A stretch of 13,329 nucleotides of DNA from JAFGHJ01 sp964418485 (lineage in GTDB: Bacteria > Hydrothermota > UBA3072): positions 1-13,329 of the forward strand of contig CAYQMH010000056.1 in NCBI GenBank assembly GCA_964418485.1, given 5' to 3'. The notes beneath the pieces were generated by a model that was not told the DNA's origin, ran no database searches, and worked only from the letters and a program-made list of their open reading frames with translations. Shown here piece by piece: positions 6,466 through 13,271 of this stretch (position 1 is the first letter of the stretch; each line of letters starts with the position of its first letter). Both the position numbers and the translations under genes were made by a program.

Positions 6466-6485
6466 AATTATATAAGGAGGTAAAC

Positions 6486-7868
6486 ATGAATAAATATAAT
6501 TTCATGCTAATTTTAATTGTTTCACTGATTTCAAAAACAATACTTTTATCCGCCCAGATAGGAACACCCGTAGAAATATGCAGTACTTATGTGAGTTACG
6601 CAACCGCCTATAGTAATGGTCAAAAAATTTCGATTCCGTCCGCGCAAAGGAGCGATACAATATACGTAACCTACAGCTATAAAGAGGATACAATTCATAT
6701 TGCATACTCTTACGATGGCGGAACAACCTGGCATTCTCAGGCTTTCCGGGCAACACTCTTTGATAACGCTCACTGCCCTTCCCTTGACATTTACGACAAC
6801 TCTCCCTGGGTTGTCTCGGAAGGAGACTCTGCGGGAATAGGAGAAATTTTTCTGATGAATCCTTTTGTAGCGGGCTTTCCCGAAAGAATCAGCCGCACTC
6901 CAGGTCATTCGACTCTACCCGCTATCGTCATCGACAACACCGGAAATAAGCATATCGTCTGGCAGGATAACACTCCGGGCAACTGGGACATCTATTATAA
7001 GAGCACACTAAGCGATACTTTAAATTTAAGCAATAATGATAGCGCTTTAGACATCTATCCGTCCATCAGCATCTTTAACGGAAATGAGGTGCATGTAATA
7101 TGGGAACGATACAATACCATTGACTCCACCTACAGCATCGTCCACCGGCATCTCGATGAAGACGTCTGGTTGACTGAAGATTTTTTGGCCGGGCCTACAG
7201 ACACCCCCCTGCATCATCCAAGCCTTGATTTTTCACACGGCGAAGACAGCCTCTCTGCCGCATGGGAGGACAGTTCAGCAGGAAAATTAGATGCTTATTT
7301 TTACGAAGGAAACGGAGGAAACTGGCCAACATCGGGCAACTCACGATATCCTGTAGTATCCACCATGGGACATATCTGGAGCTATCTTTACTGGGAAGAC
7401 AACAGTGATGGGTACGACGACATTTATGGCCGCAATTATTACTTTATGCTGCCAGGATGGGGTTCACCTTACAAATTCCGAACAGTTTACGACGATGAAG
7501 ATATGCACTACCCCAGCGTAGCAAACTGCTACGTGGTATGGACTCAGGGAGATTCACCCCCCTATAAAATTATGTTCGCAGACGAAGGATTACCCGCCAA
7601 CGTAGAAGAACCTGAGACCCCAACATCTTTAGAACTTAAAGTCTTTTCGAATCCCTTCACAAGAAGCACAACTATCGATCTGCCACCTTCCGCACAGGAG
7701 AACTTCCGCCTTAAAATCTATGACATTACAGGCACCCTCGTAAGAGAACTACCCATAAACGAGAGAACCTGGGACGGAAGGAATTCAAAAGGCGAAATAA
7801 CAAAATCCGGAATTTATATTTTCAAGATAGAAGGCTACAAACCAGCAAAGGTTATAAAACTACTTTAG
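6486..7868 (+). CDS. Secreted beta-propeller protein with FlgD-like C-terminal sorting domain
   Basis: This 460-residue exported protein has a signal peptide at 1-24 (Lys near the start, hydrophobic core, LLSAQ cleavage region). I count seven propeller-like repeats at about 49-82, 99-124, 144-172, 191-221, 244-274, 288-318 and 342-366, built on a 'YPSI...NGN..HVIWE.....' pattern; the first contains an Asp-box-like SYDGGTTW (75-82). After a Pro/Glu linker, residues ~382-460 form a FlgD/T9SS-type C-terminal domain (VFSNPF, then LKIYDITGTLV, then WDGRNSKGE, then SGIYIFKIE), which in FCB-group bacteria directs secretion or surface attachment. The substrate or ligand is unknown and no catalytic set is obvious. 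It is richer in G+C than ileS in spots I counted (34 of 60 at 7201-7260 against 21 of 60 at 4021-4080). It looks monocistronic. Confidence 0.85.
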   Translation: MNKYNFMLILIVSLISKTILLSAQIGTPVEICSTYVSYATAYSNGQKISIPSAQRSDTIYVTYSYKEDTIHIAYSYDGGTTWHSQAFRATLFDNAHCPSLDIYDNSPWVVSEGDSAGIGEIFLMNPFVAGFPERISRTPGHSTLPAIVIDNTGNKHIVWQDNTPGNWDIYYKSTLSDTLNLSNNDSALDIYPSISIFNGNEVHVIWERYNTIDSTYSIVHRHLDEDVWLTEDFLAGPTDTPLHHPSLDFSHGEDSLSAAWEDSSAGKLDAYFYEGNGGNWPTSGNSRYPVVSTMGHIWSYLYWEDNSDGYDDIYGRNYYFMLPGWGSPYKFRTVYDDEDMHYPSVANCYVVWTQGDSPPYKIMFADEGLPANVEEPETPTSLELKVFSNPFTRSTTIDLPPSAQENFRLKIYDITGTLVRELPINERTWDGRNSKGEITKSGIYIFKIEGYKPAKVIKLL

Positions 7869-7890
7869 AATAAACCGAAGCCAGAAAACT

Positions 7891-7999
7891 AGTTAAATAG
7901 TGGAATTGTTGAATGGTCAAATCGACCACCCTACACCTTTACCTTTTTCCTATTTTACAATTTTTCAATTTAACTATTCAACTTAAATTCGAAGAATTT
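7891..7999 (-). repeat. Two-armed octamer element, copy B (inverted copy of 1527-1630)
   Basis: Read on the minus strand it has a hairpin AAATTC-TTC-GAATTT (7999-7985), AA, then left-arm octamers starting at 7982, 7974, 7966, 7958, 7950 and 7942, a G-rich block (7937-7925), and right-arm octamers starting at 7922, 7914, 7906 and 7898. Against copy A the first five left units match 8, 7, 7, 7 and 6 of 8, and the right units 8, 6, 5 and 7 of 8. The first right-arm unit with its two leading bases (CGATTTGACC) is identical in both. It begins 22 bases after the stop codon of the propeller gene and ends 9 bases before the trpS -35 box. Confidence 0.8.
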
Positions 8000-8008
8000 G
8001 AATCGCTC

Positions 8009-8036
8009 TTGACATAAAACGCAAAATCCCTAATAT
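8009..8036 (+). promoter_or_regulatory. Probable promoter of trpS
   Basis: TTGACA (8009-8014), a 16-base spacer and TAATAT (8031-8036). Transcription would start near 8043, leaving a leader of about 100 bases before trpS, far longer than the leaders of the other genes here. I looked for a T-box in the leader and found none. Confidence 0.6.
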
Positions 8037-8101
8037 ACGTGGTATGATGAAACTACAATACAATTACAATAGAAAAATAAAAAGAAATAAAAAACATTCT
8101 T

Positions 8102-8117
8102 CTTGGTGCCTTCGTGG
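8102..8117 (+). repeat. Two CTTNGTGN octamers in the trpS leader
   Basis: CTTGGTGC and CTTCGTGG start at 8102 and 8110, in register and of the same family as the units at 105-136. They lie 16 bases before the trpS ribosome binding site (GGAGGG, 8134-8139), so unlike the other copies they should be transcribed within a 5' leader. Confidence 0.5.
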
Positions 8118-8145
8118 CTAAATTTGTCATTCTGGAGGGTAATAA

Positions 8146-9153
8146 ATGGCTAAACAAGTTTCGCTAACCGGTATAAAACCCACGGGAATGCTCCATATAG
8201 GAAATTATTTCGGTGCCATCAAACCGGCATTAGCTTTAGCGGAAGATTACGAATCAAGATATTTCATAGCGGATTACCACGCTCTTAACGCAGTAAAAGA
8301 TAGGGAAAAACTAAATTATATGACTTATGAAGTCACGGCAGGCTGGCTTGCGTGCGGGTTGGATCCGAAGAAAAGCCTTATATATAAACAATCGGATATA
8401 CCGGAGACCTTTGAATTGTCAACCATCCTGGCCGCTTTTACTCCGAAAGGTTTAATGAACCGAGCTCACGCGTACAAAGCTAAAGTAGATGAGAATACAG
8501 CCAAAAATGAAGATCCGGACGCGAATATAAATATGGGGCTTTTTACCTATCCCATTTTAATGGCCGCCGACATACTTCTATTCGACAGCGATGTTGTCCC
8601 CATAGGGAAAGATCAACAACAGCATTTAGAAATGACTGCTGATATAGCGGAATCCGTAAACAAGAATTATAAAAAGAATCTATTTAAAATTCCCGCGGCA
8701 AAAATGGGAAAAGAAACCCAGTACATTGTCGGTATGGACGGCAGAAAGATGAGCAAAAGTTATGACAACACAATAGAGATGTTTCTGCCGGAAAAAAAAC
8801 TAAGAAAAAAAATAATGCAGATTGTCACAAAGCCCGTTAGCATAGAAGCTAAAAAAGACCCCGAAGACTGTAATGTCTTTGAACTATACAAACTATTTTC
8901 ATCAAAAAAGCAGCAGAAAGAATTGGCGGATAAATATCGCGCCGGAGGCATGGCTTATTCTTACGCTAAAGAACAACTTTTCGAAGCGATGAATGAATTT
9001 TTAAAGCCGATGAGAGAAAAATACGAATATTTTATGAACAATAAAGATAAAATCGACAACATTCTAAAAGAAGGCTCAACTAAAGCACGGGAAATAGCAA
9101 AGAAAAAGATAGAATTTCTTAGAAAAGAAATCGGAATAATAAATATCAAATAA
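8146..9153 (+). CDS. trpS: Tryptophanyl-tRNA synthetase
   Basis: This class I synthetase charges tRNA-Trp. The 335 residues are a standard length. The HIGH-type motif is HIGN at 17-20 within TGMLHIGNYFGAI, the substrate-binding region carries VPIGKDQQQHLEMTADIAE (about 151-169), and KMSKS is intact at 201-205. The start is ATG at 8146 with GGAGGG six bases upstream. The gene ends three bases from the convergent cytidine deaminase gene, so the two transcripts would overlap at their 3' ends; I see no terminator in the gap. Confidence 0.97.
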   Translation: MAKQVSLTGIKPTGMLHIGNYFGAIKPALALAEDYESRYFIADYHALNAVKDREKLNYMTYEVTAGWLACGLDPKKSLIYKQSDIPETFELSTILAAFTPKGLMNRAHAYKAKVDENTAKNEDPDANINMGLFTYPILMAADILLFDSDVVPIGKDQQQHLEMTADIAESVNKNYKKNLFKIPAAKMGKETQYIVGMDGRKMSKSYDNTIEMFLPEKKLRKKIMQIVTKPVSIEAKKDPEDCNVFELYKLFSSKKQQKELADKYRAGGMAYSYAKEQLFEAMNEFLKPMREKYEYFMNNKDKIDNILKEGSTKAREIAKKKIEFLRKEIGIINIK

Positions 9154-9156
9154 ACC

Positions 9157-9519
9157 CTAGCGAGAAAAAGGGGAAGGTAAAAGAGCCTTAAGAGTAGTAA
9201 TCTTAGATTCTCCTTCATTGTTAACAAGTATAACTTCCATATCTTTCGCAAACTCAGCAAGAAACTGTAAACAGGCTCCACAAGGAACGATAAAATTTTC
9301 TCCATCGGAAGCAATAGCTATTTCTTTAAAATTCTTTGAACCATCAACAATGGCACTGGCCGCAGCAACTCTCTCAGCGCAAATAGTCAGCGAATAGGAA
9401 GCGTTTTCTATATTAAAACCGGTAAATATCTTATTATTTGCAAGCAAAGCCGCACCTACACGAAAATTCGAATAGGGGGCATACGCCCTTTCTTTAGCTT
9501 TGATTGCTTCTTTTATCAA
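9157..9519 (-). CDS. cdd: Cytidine deaminase (short homotetramer type)
   Basis: This enzyme hydrolytically deaminates cytidine and deoxycytidine in pyrimidine salvage. Counting from the TTG at 9519 (120 residues): CAE at 47-49 supplies a zinc Cys and the catalytic Glu, and PCGAC (79-83) supplies two more zinc Cys, the three-Cys pattern of the tetrameric class. FNIENASYS (35-43) binds the nucleoside. The TTG has no ribosome binding site. An ATT at 9534, eight bases after GGGGAG, would give an N-terminus MSQDELIKEA that lines up with Bacillus subtilis Cdd (MNRQELITEA, by memory) without a gap, so the real product may be 125 residues. Any start lies at or inside the 3' end of the preceding lipoprotein gene, so translation is probably coupled. 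Confidence 0.93.
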   Translation of the reverse strand: MIKEAIKAKERAYAPYSNFRVGAALLANNKIFTGFNIENASYSLTICAERVAAASAIVDGSKNFKEIAIASDGENFIVPCGACLQFLAEFAKDMEVILVNNEGESKITTLKALLPSPFSR

Positions 9520-9520
9520 T

Positions 9521-10801
9521 TCATCTTGTGAAATAATAACTGCTCCCCTTTACTTTATTACCAGACAGGTCCCTTACTGTTTCGCTAACAAAAGCCGTAT
9601 AGCCAAAAATATTCATACGTTTTGAAGTGACGAAACGTACAAACGTCTGACCACATTCATTTCTGAAATATAACTTACCTTCGACATCCGGAATATAAAC
9701 CGAAGTGCCTGTTACACTTTTAGGGTCTATCAACTCTGAAAAAGAAATCTCAAAAGCAGGCCCTAAATTTCTCCAATTTAAAACCACAGGTGCGGTTTTA
9801 TCTTCGATGCACTGCGTACTGTCGTAATTGCAGAACAACGTTCTGAATTTTTTCTCAAAAACTACAGAACTTTCAGTTCCGAGTTTGTTGCCATGTAAAT
9901 CCGAAATACCTCCCAGCACTCTTAGAATATAAAAACTTTCCGGTTTAAGATTGTCGACCGGATCGATAAGAACCCTGCCAAAATTTGCAGAATCTTTATC
10001 ATCAATATATTCTACATCTTTAATGCGCACTTCTTTCTTACTTTGCTCATCAATAATTTTAAATTTACTCTTATTCAAAGTAGCAGTATCTACAGCTCTA
10101 AAGGTTATCGAGGTATCAGCCATTTCCCAGGTGTAATCATAAATATTAAGCGCTATATCCACATCGGTCCAGACATAATCGGTAGACTTCCCTTCTATAA
10201 GAAATTCAAGAGAAGAAGTTACAAAAGGAGGAATCTTATCCTCCGCAGCAATCTGCCAATCACCTTTAGAATTATCGGATTTAAAAGTGACAAAAGGGAA
10301 AACAAAATTATCGGACAAAACTTCTCCACGCACTCCATTCCTGTTGAGATCCAAGCGCTTTCCCTTTAAATCGTACATCTCTGCTCCCGATACATTAAGG
10401 ATATAAATCGTATTGTAATTTAATCTTTCGCCAGGTTTCAAAATAAGATCGGTTTTATCAGTAGAAACATCCCATTCCTTTGTAAAAGGAATTTCTTCAC
10501 CGTTAATATTAAAAACTCTTATCCCGCCGGAAGACGTGTCGATTTCTTCCTTAAACGGAAGACGAATCCAGCTTGCTTCATCAAATTTCTGAACGCCGAC
10601 CGAATCGCGACTTTTTACAATAGTTCCGGAAACCGATATATTAGAAATAGCCTCGCCAGTAGCCCCGTAATAATCTTCTCTTAAAGGAGAAGGATCCCCC
10701 ATCTTAGCACAACCGGAGATAAAAAATACAGCTACTCCAAAAAACAAAAATATAAAATTCTTCTTTATAGGATAACACCTAATTGCCTTAAAAATCTTCA
10801 T
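9521..10801 (-). CDS. Lipoprotein with Big_5-type Ig-like repeats
   Basis: The 426-residue protein starts with a Lys-rich region and a hydrophobic stretch ending in the lipobox FISGC, so C31 should be lipidated after processing by signal peptidase II. The mature part contains what look like three bacterial Ig-like (Big_5/SbsA-type) domains, at about residues 70-175, 195-320 and 335-426. They share the patterns 'LPFKEEIDTSSGGI', then 'LNYNTIYILNVSG', then 'DLKGKRLD', with similar versions at the second (DLHGNKLG) and third (DLSGNKVKG) domain ends. It is probably an envelope-attached structural or adhesive protein; no enzyme motif is visible. The start is ATG at 10801, without a clear ribosome binding site and only about eight bases after the predicted transcription start. 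It is followed by cdd. Confidence 0.82.
   Translation of the reverse strand: MKIFKAIRCYPIKKNFIFLFFGVAVFFISGCAKMGDPSPLREDYYGATGEAISNISVSGTIVKSRDSVGVQKFDEASWIRLPFKEEIDTSSGGIRVFNINGEEIPFTKEWDVSTDKTDLILKPGERLNYNTIYILNVSGAEMYDLKGKRLDLNRNGVRGEVLSDNFVFPFVTFKSDNSKGDWQIAAEDKIPPFVTSSLEFLIEGKSTDYVWTDVDIALNIYDYTWEMADTSITFRAVDTATLNKSKFKIIDEQSKKEVRIKDVEYIDDKDSANFGRVLIDPVDNLKPESFYILRVLGGISDLHGNKLGTESSVVFEKKFRTLFCNYDSTQCIEDKTAPVVLNWRNLGPAFEISFSELIDPKSVTGTSVYIPDVEGKLYFRNECGQTFVRFVTSKRMNIFGYTAFVSETVRDLSGNKVKGSSYYFTR
9543..9548 (-). promoter_or_regulatory. Ribosome binding site pointing to an ATT start for cdd
   Basis: The minus strand reads GGGGAG here, within the coding sequence of the upstream lipoprotein gene. 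It is 8 bases from ATT at 9534 and 5 from ATT at 9537, but 23 from the TTG at 9519. An in-frame TAA closes the frame just upstream, so no ATG start is available. Confidence 0.5.
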
Positions 10802-10815
10802 TTTACCAACAACAA

Positions 10816-10842
10816 AGTATATTTAGTCTATTTCTTTGTCAA
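10816..10842 (-). promoter_or_regulatory. Probable promoter of the lipoprotein-cdd pair
   Basis: On the minus strand, TTGACA (10842-10837) is followed after 15 bases by TATACT (10821-10816); a 17-base spacing would give the weaker TACTTT. Transcription would begin near 10809, so the lipoprotein mRNA would be almost leaderless. Confidence 0.6.
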
Positions 10843-10876
10843 GGGTAATTCAGATCTCACAAGGAGACCATAAATC

Positions 10877-10963
10877 GTTAGAGGGTTAGAAAGTTAAAAT
10901 ATCAAATATTTGGAGGGGAGGTGTGACTAACACATCTACACATATACGCACTAACACACTAAC
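10877..10963 (+). repeat. Two-armed octamer element, GTTAG type
   Basis: The left arm has octamers GTTAGAGG, GTTAGAAA and a diverged GTTAAAAT starting at 10877, 10885 and 10893. A G-rich block GGAGGGGAGG is at 10912-10921. The right arm, reversed, has five octamers starting at 10924, 10932, 10940, 10948 and 10956 (TGACTAAC, ACATCTAC, ACATATAC, GCACTAAC, ACACTAAC). The plan (octamers, G-block, inverted octamers) is that of the elements at 1527-1630 and 7891-7999, but the unit is different. It lies beyond the end of yraN, and its left end is 35 bases from the lipoprotein -35 box. Function unknown. Confidence 0.72.
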
Positions 10964-10978
10964 TTTAGTTATTTTTTT

Positions 10979-11034
10979 GACTAGTGACCATCGACCAGTG
11001 ACTGACGACTAAGTTAACTGCTCCCTACTCCCTA
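10979..11034 (+). repeat. Heptamer array running into the end of yraN
   Basis: Seven-base units start at 10979, 10986, 10993, 11000 and 11007 (all beginning GAC; four read GACYANN or GACCANN), followed by TTAACTG and two identical units CTCCCTA at 11021 and 11028. The last two units contain the yraN stop codon (11025-11027) and the codons just before it, so the array crosses the coding boundary. Confidence 0.68.
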
Positions 11035-11375
11035 ACTCTGAATGCATCCTCATAATGTTCTATATTCTTTTCGTTGCCGATTATGGTAAGAATATCAAAT
11101 CTTACATCACATTTACCATAAAGGTCATTTGTCAATAAAAAATATCTTGCCCCTTTTATCATATGTTTTTTTCTTTTTCTGTCTATACTACTCAAAGGAC
11201 TCATGAAGTCAGAAGATTGTCTTCTTTTAACCTCAACAAAGGCTATAATTTCTCCCCTCTGAGTAATCAAATCTATCTCAAACCCTTTCCCATTAAAATT
11301 GCTGGCAAGAATCTTATATCCTTTTCCCTTAAGGTAATCGGCAGCAATCTCTTCCCCTTTATCTCTAAAACTCAT
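11025..11375 (-). CDS. yraN: YraN / UPF0102 family endonuclease-fold protein
   Basis: This conserved small protein has a PD-(D/E)XK nuclease-like fold; its biological role is not well settled. The 116 residues show the family start (GEEIAADYLKGKGYKIL), the putative active-site set E33 and D35 in GFEIDLIT, and E48-V-K50 in FVEVKRR. The ATG at 11375 follows the rnhB stop codon directly (TAAATG), so translation is coupled to rnhB, its usual neighbour. The last three residues and the stop lie inside a heptamer repeat (10979-11034), so the original C-terminus may have been altered. Confidence 0.9.
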   Translation of the reverse strand: MSFRDKGEEIAADYLKGKGYKILASNFNGKGFEIDLITQRGEIIAFVEVKRRQSSDFMSPLSSIDRKRKKHMIKGARYFLLTNDLYGKCDVRFDILTIIGNEKNIEHYEDAFRVRE

Positions 11376-11972
11376 TTAAAATAGTTTCCTCATTGGGCAA
11401 TAACTTTTCCTGTGTATCTTAGTCATCCCGTATTCCCTTATTTTTTGCATGTGAAAGGGAGTTCCATACCCTTTATTCTTAGCAAAATCAAATACCGGAA
11501 AGAAAATATCATAAAACTCCATAACTCTATCCCTTAAAACCTTAGCCACAATCGAAGCGGCACCTATAGCATGAGATAAACCATCGCCACCGTGTATCGC
11601 CGTTTGCGGAAAGGGCAACTCGGGTATGGGATACCCGTCCACAAGAACCCAATCCGGCATCACAGAAAGTGAACTTATCGCTCTATACATGGCAAGAGTG
11701 ACGGCATAGTTTATACCTAACCTATCTATTAGACAGGAATCAACGTACCCTATAGCCGCCGAGACTGAATGTTTTAAAATTTCAGGGAAAAGTTCAAGTC
11801 TTTTATTAGGAGAAAGCTTTTTTGAATCATCGATACCGGGAATATAAATCCCCCTCTGGAATACAACTGCAGCCGAAGCAACCGGTCCCGCAAGAGAGCC
11901 TCTTCCTACCTCATCTACTCCACAAATTAAGACTGCTTCAGAAGAAACCCATTCCTCATCATTACCGGTCAT
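11376..11972 (-). CDS. rnhB: Ribonuclease HII
   Basis: RNase HII cuts RNA in RNA-DNA hybrids and excises single ribonucleotides misincorporated in DNA. The 198 residues carry the family motifs: CGVDEVGRGSLAGPV with D20 and E21, DDSKKLSPNKR, VDG with D112, GGDGLSHAIGAASIVAKVLRD with D130, and GYGTPFH. All four metal-binding acidic residues are present. The ATG at 11972 overlaps the rplS stop in an ATGA arrangement. Next is yraN, with no gap. Confidence 0.96.
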   Translation of the reverse strand: MTGNDEEWVSSEAVLICGVDEVGRGSLAGPVASAAVVFQRGIYIPGIDDSKKLSPNKRLELFPEILKHSVSAAIGYVDSCLIDRLGINYAVTLAMYRAISSLSVMPDWVLVDGYPIPELPFPQTAIHGGDGLSHAIGAASIVAKVLRDRVMEFYDIFFPVFDFAKNKGYGTPFHMQKIREYGMTKIHRKSYCPMRKLF

Positions 11973-12310
11973 TTCTTCTCTTTTATTTTCGCTGCCTTCC
12001 CTTCTTTCTCTCTTAAATAGTAAAGTTTGGCTCTTCTTACTTTACCTTTTTTAAGAACATTTATCGATTTTATTGTCGGGGAGTTAAAGGGGTAAACCTT
12101 CTCTACTCCCACACCCTGGCTTACCTTCCTCACTGTAAAGGTTTTACCGGTTCCGGAACCCCGCATCTTAATAACTATACCTTCGAAACGGTGAGTTCTT
12201 TCTCTATCTCCCCTCTTAACAGCCGTAATAACCCGTATTAAATCACCAGGACCAAACTCGGGCATTTTGTCTGATAAATGTTCACCTTCTATAATTTTTA
12301 TCTCATCCAC
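11969..12310 (-). CDS. rplS: Large-subunit ribosomal protein bL19
   Basis: bL19 lies at the interface of the two ribosomal subunits. The 113 residues are the normal size, with the conserved stretches FEGIVIKMRGSGTGKTFTVR, VSQGVGVEKVYPFNSP and KVRRAKLYYLR, and a basic tail. The start is GTG at 12310, supported by AAGGAG six bases upstream and by the good N-terminal match to the family. It sits between trmD and rnhB in the usual order. The short gap to trmD (24 bases) suggests a shared transcript. Confidence 0.97.
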   Translation of the reverse strand: MDEIKIIEGEHLSDKMPEFGPGDLIRVITAVKRGDRERTHRFEGIVIKMRGSGTGKTFTVRKVSQGVGVEKVYPFNSPTIKSINVLKKGKVRRAKLYYLREKEGKAAKIKEKK

Positions 12311-12334
12311 TTTAATCTCCTTTCGAACATGATG

Positions 12335-13000
12335 TTAATTTTCCATAATGTCCTTTCTATATTTTTTTGTTAACTTAATCGCTTCTTCTTCTCTCCAGTG
12401 CTCGATTTCTCCGTGATTTCCCGAAAGCAGAATTTCCGGCACTTTTTTTCCTCTAAAATCCTGAGGTCTTGTATACACCGGAGAATCCAAAAGCCCTTTC
12501 TCGAAAGAGTCGGTATTAACCGAATTGACATCTCCGACCGCACCCGGGAGAAGTCTCGTCAAAGCTTCAATAATAACCATAGCCGCAACTTCTCCTCCGC
12601 TTAAAATATAATCCCCAATAGATATCTCTCCGTCAACAAAATCTCTTACTCGCTCATCTACGCCTTTATATCTACCGCAAATCAAACTCAGAATTCTCTT
12701 CTTCGATAATTCTCTTGCCATATTCTGATCGAAACGTTTACCCCGCGGAGAAAGCAAATAAGTTTTACCTTTTGCCTCAAGGCTTTCCAGAGCCTTACAA
12801 ATCGGCTCCACTTTCATAATCATACCTGCACCTCCGCCATACGGACAATCATCTACTGTTCCATAAGAATCCGAGGAAAAATCTCTTATATCAACTAGGT
12901 TAAAAGTAATAATACCCTTTTCTTTTGCCCTTCCAATTATACCTGTTTCCAAAAAAGTGTCAAATAAGGAAGGAAAAATACTCAATATATTAATTTTCAT
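12335..13000 (-). CDS. trmD: tRNA (guanine-N1)-methyltransferase
   Basis: TrmD methylates G37 next to the anticodon using S-adenosylmethionine, preventing +1 frameshifts. It is a SPOUT enzyme with a trefoil knot. The 221 residues carry YGGGAGMIMK, LLSPRGKRF, SIGDYILSGGE (knot region) and TDSFEKGLLDSPVYTRP with D164, which matches the catalytic Asp169 of E. coli. K112 in CGRYKGVDERV replaces the Glu usual in proteobacterial enzymes; from memory, Bacteroidetes enzymes also have Lys here. I chose the ATG at 13000, not the adjacent GTG at 13003, because the first ten residues then align with E. coli without a gap. No ribosome binding site is visible. The C-terminal part is shorter than in E. coli. 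Confidence 0.95.
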   Translation of the reverse strand: MKINILSIFPSLFDTFLETGIIGRAKEKGIITFNLVDIRDFSSDSYGTVDDCPYGGGAGMIMKVEPICKALESLEAKGKTYLLSPRGKRFDQNMARELSKKRILSLICGRYKGVDERVRDFVDGEISIGDYILSGGEVAAMVIIEALTRLLPGAVGDVNSVNTDSFEKGLLDSPVYTRPQDFRGKKVPEILLSGNHGEIEHWREEEAIKLTKKYRKDIMEN

Positions 13001-13031
13001 CACAGTAGTCAGGCAAGAAGAAGAAAAATAT

Positions 13032-13271
13032 TTACGAAGGTTCTAAAATCTCGAGGACTGCCCTCTTTCCAATCTTCATCGAAGCTGCCGTAACGATTGT
13101 TCTTATCGCTTTCGCCGTCTTTCCTCCCTTACCTATGATTTTCCCAATGTCTTTTTTGCTCACTTTGAGCTCATACATAACAGTCCTCTCTCCAGCTATT
13201 TCCTCTACTTCTACTTCATCAGGTTGATCCACCAGAGACTTCGCTATGTAGATTATCAGTTCCTTCAACAT
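13032..13271 (-). CDS. khpA: KH-domain RNA-binding protein KhpA
   Basis: KhpA (YlqC) is a single-KH-domain protein, a global RNA binder that pairs with KhpB in Gram-positive species. Its 79 residues are the standard length. The GxxG loop of the KH fold is G47-K-G-G50 in IIGKGGKTAKAIRTIV. The ATG at 13271 has an ideal AGGAGGTGA site four to five bases upstream. It normally lies between rpsP and rimM; here trmD follows 31 bases later and rimM is absent. Confidence 0.94.
   Translation of the reverse strand: MLKELIIYIAKSLVDQPDEVEVEEIAGERTVMYELKVSKKDIGKIIGKGGKTAKAIRTIVTAASMKIGKRAVLEILEPS

Noticed and set aside
1527..7999. A composite transposon bounded by the inverted elements
   Set aside because: The segment holds conserved housekeeping genes, no transposase, and no target-site duplication is apparent at the outer ends.
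8043..8145. T-box riboswitch in the trpS leader
   Set aside because: The conserved T-box bulge sequence and specifier stem are not present; the leader is short and A-rich.
105..11034. CRISPR array
   Set aside because: The repeats have 7-9-base periods without spacers of constant size, and no cas genes are present.
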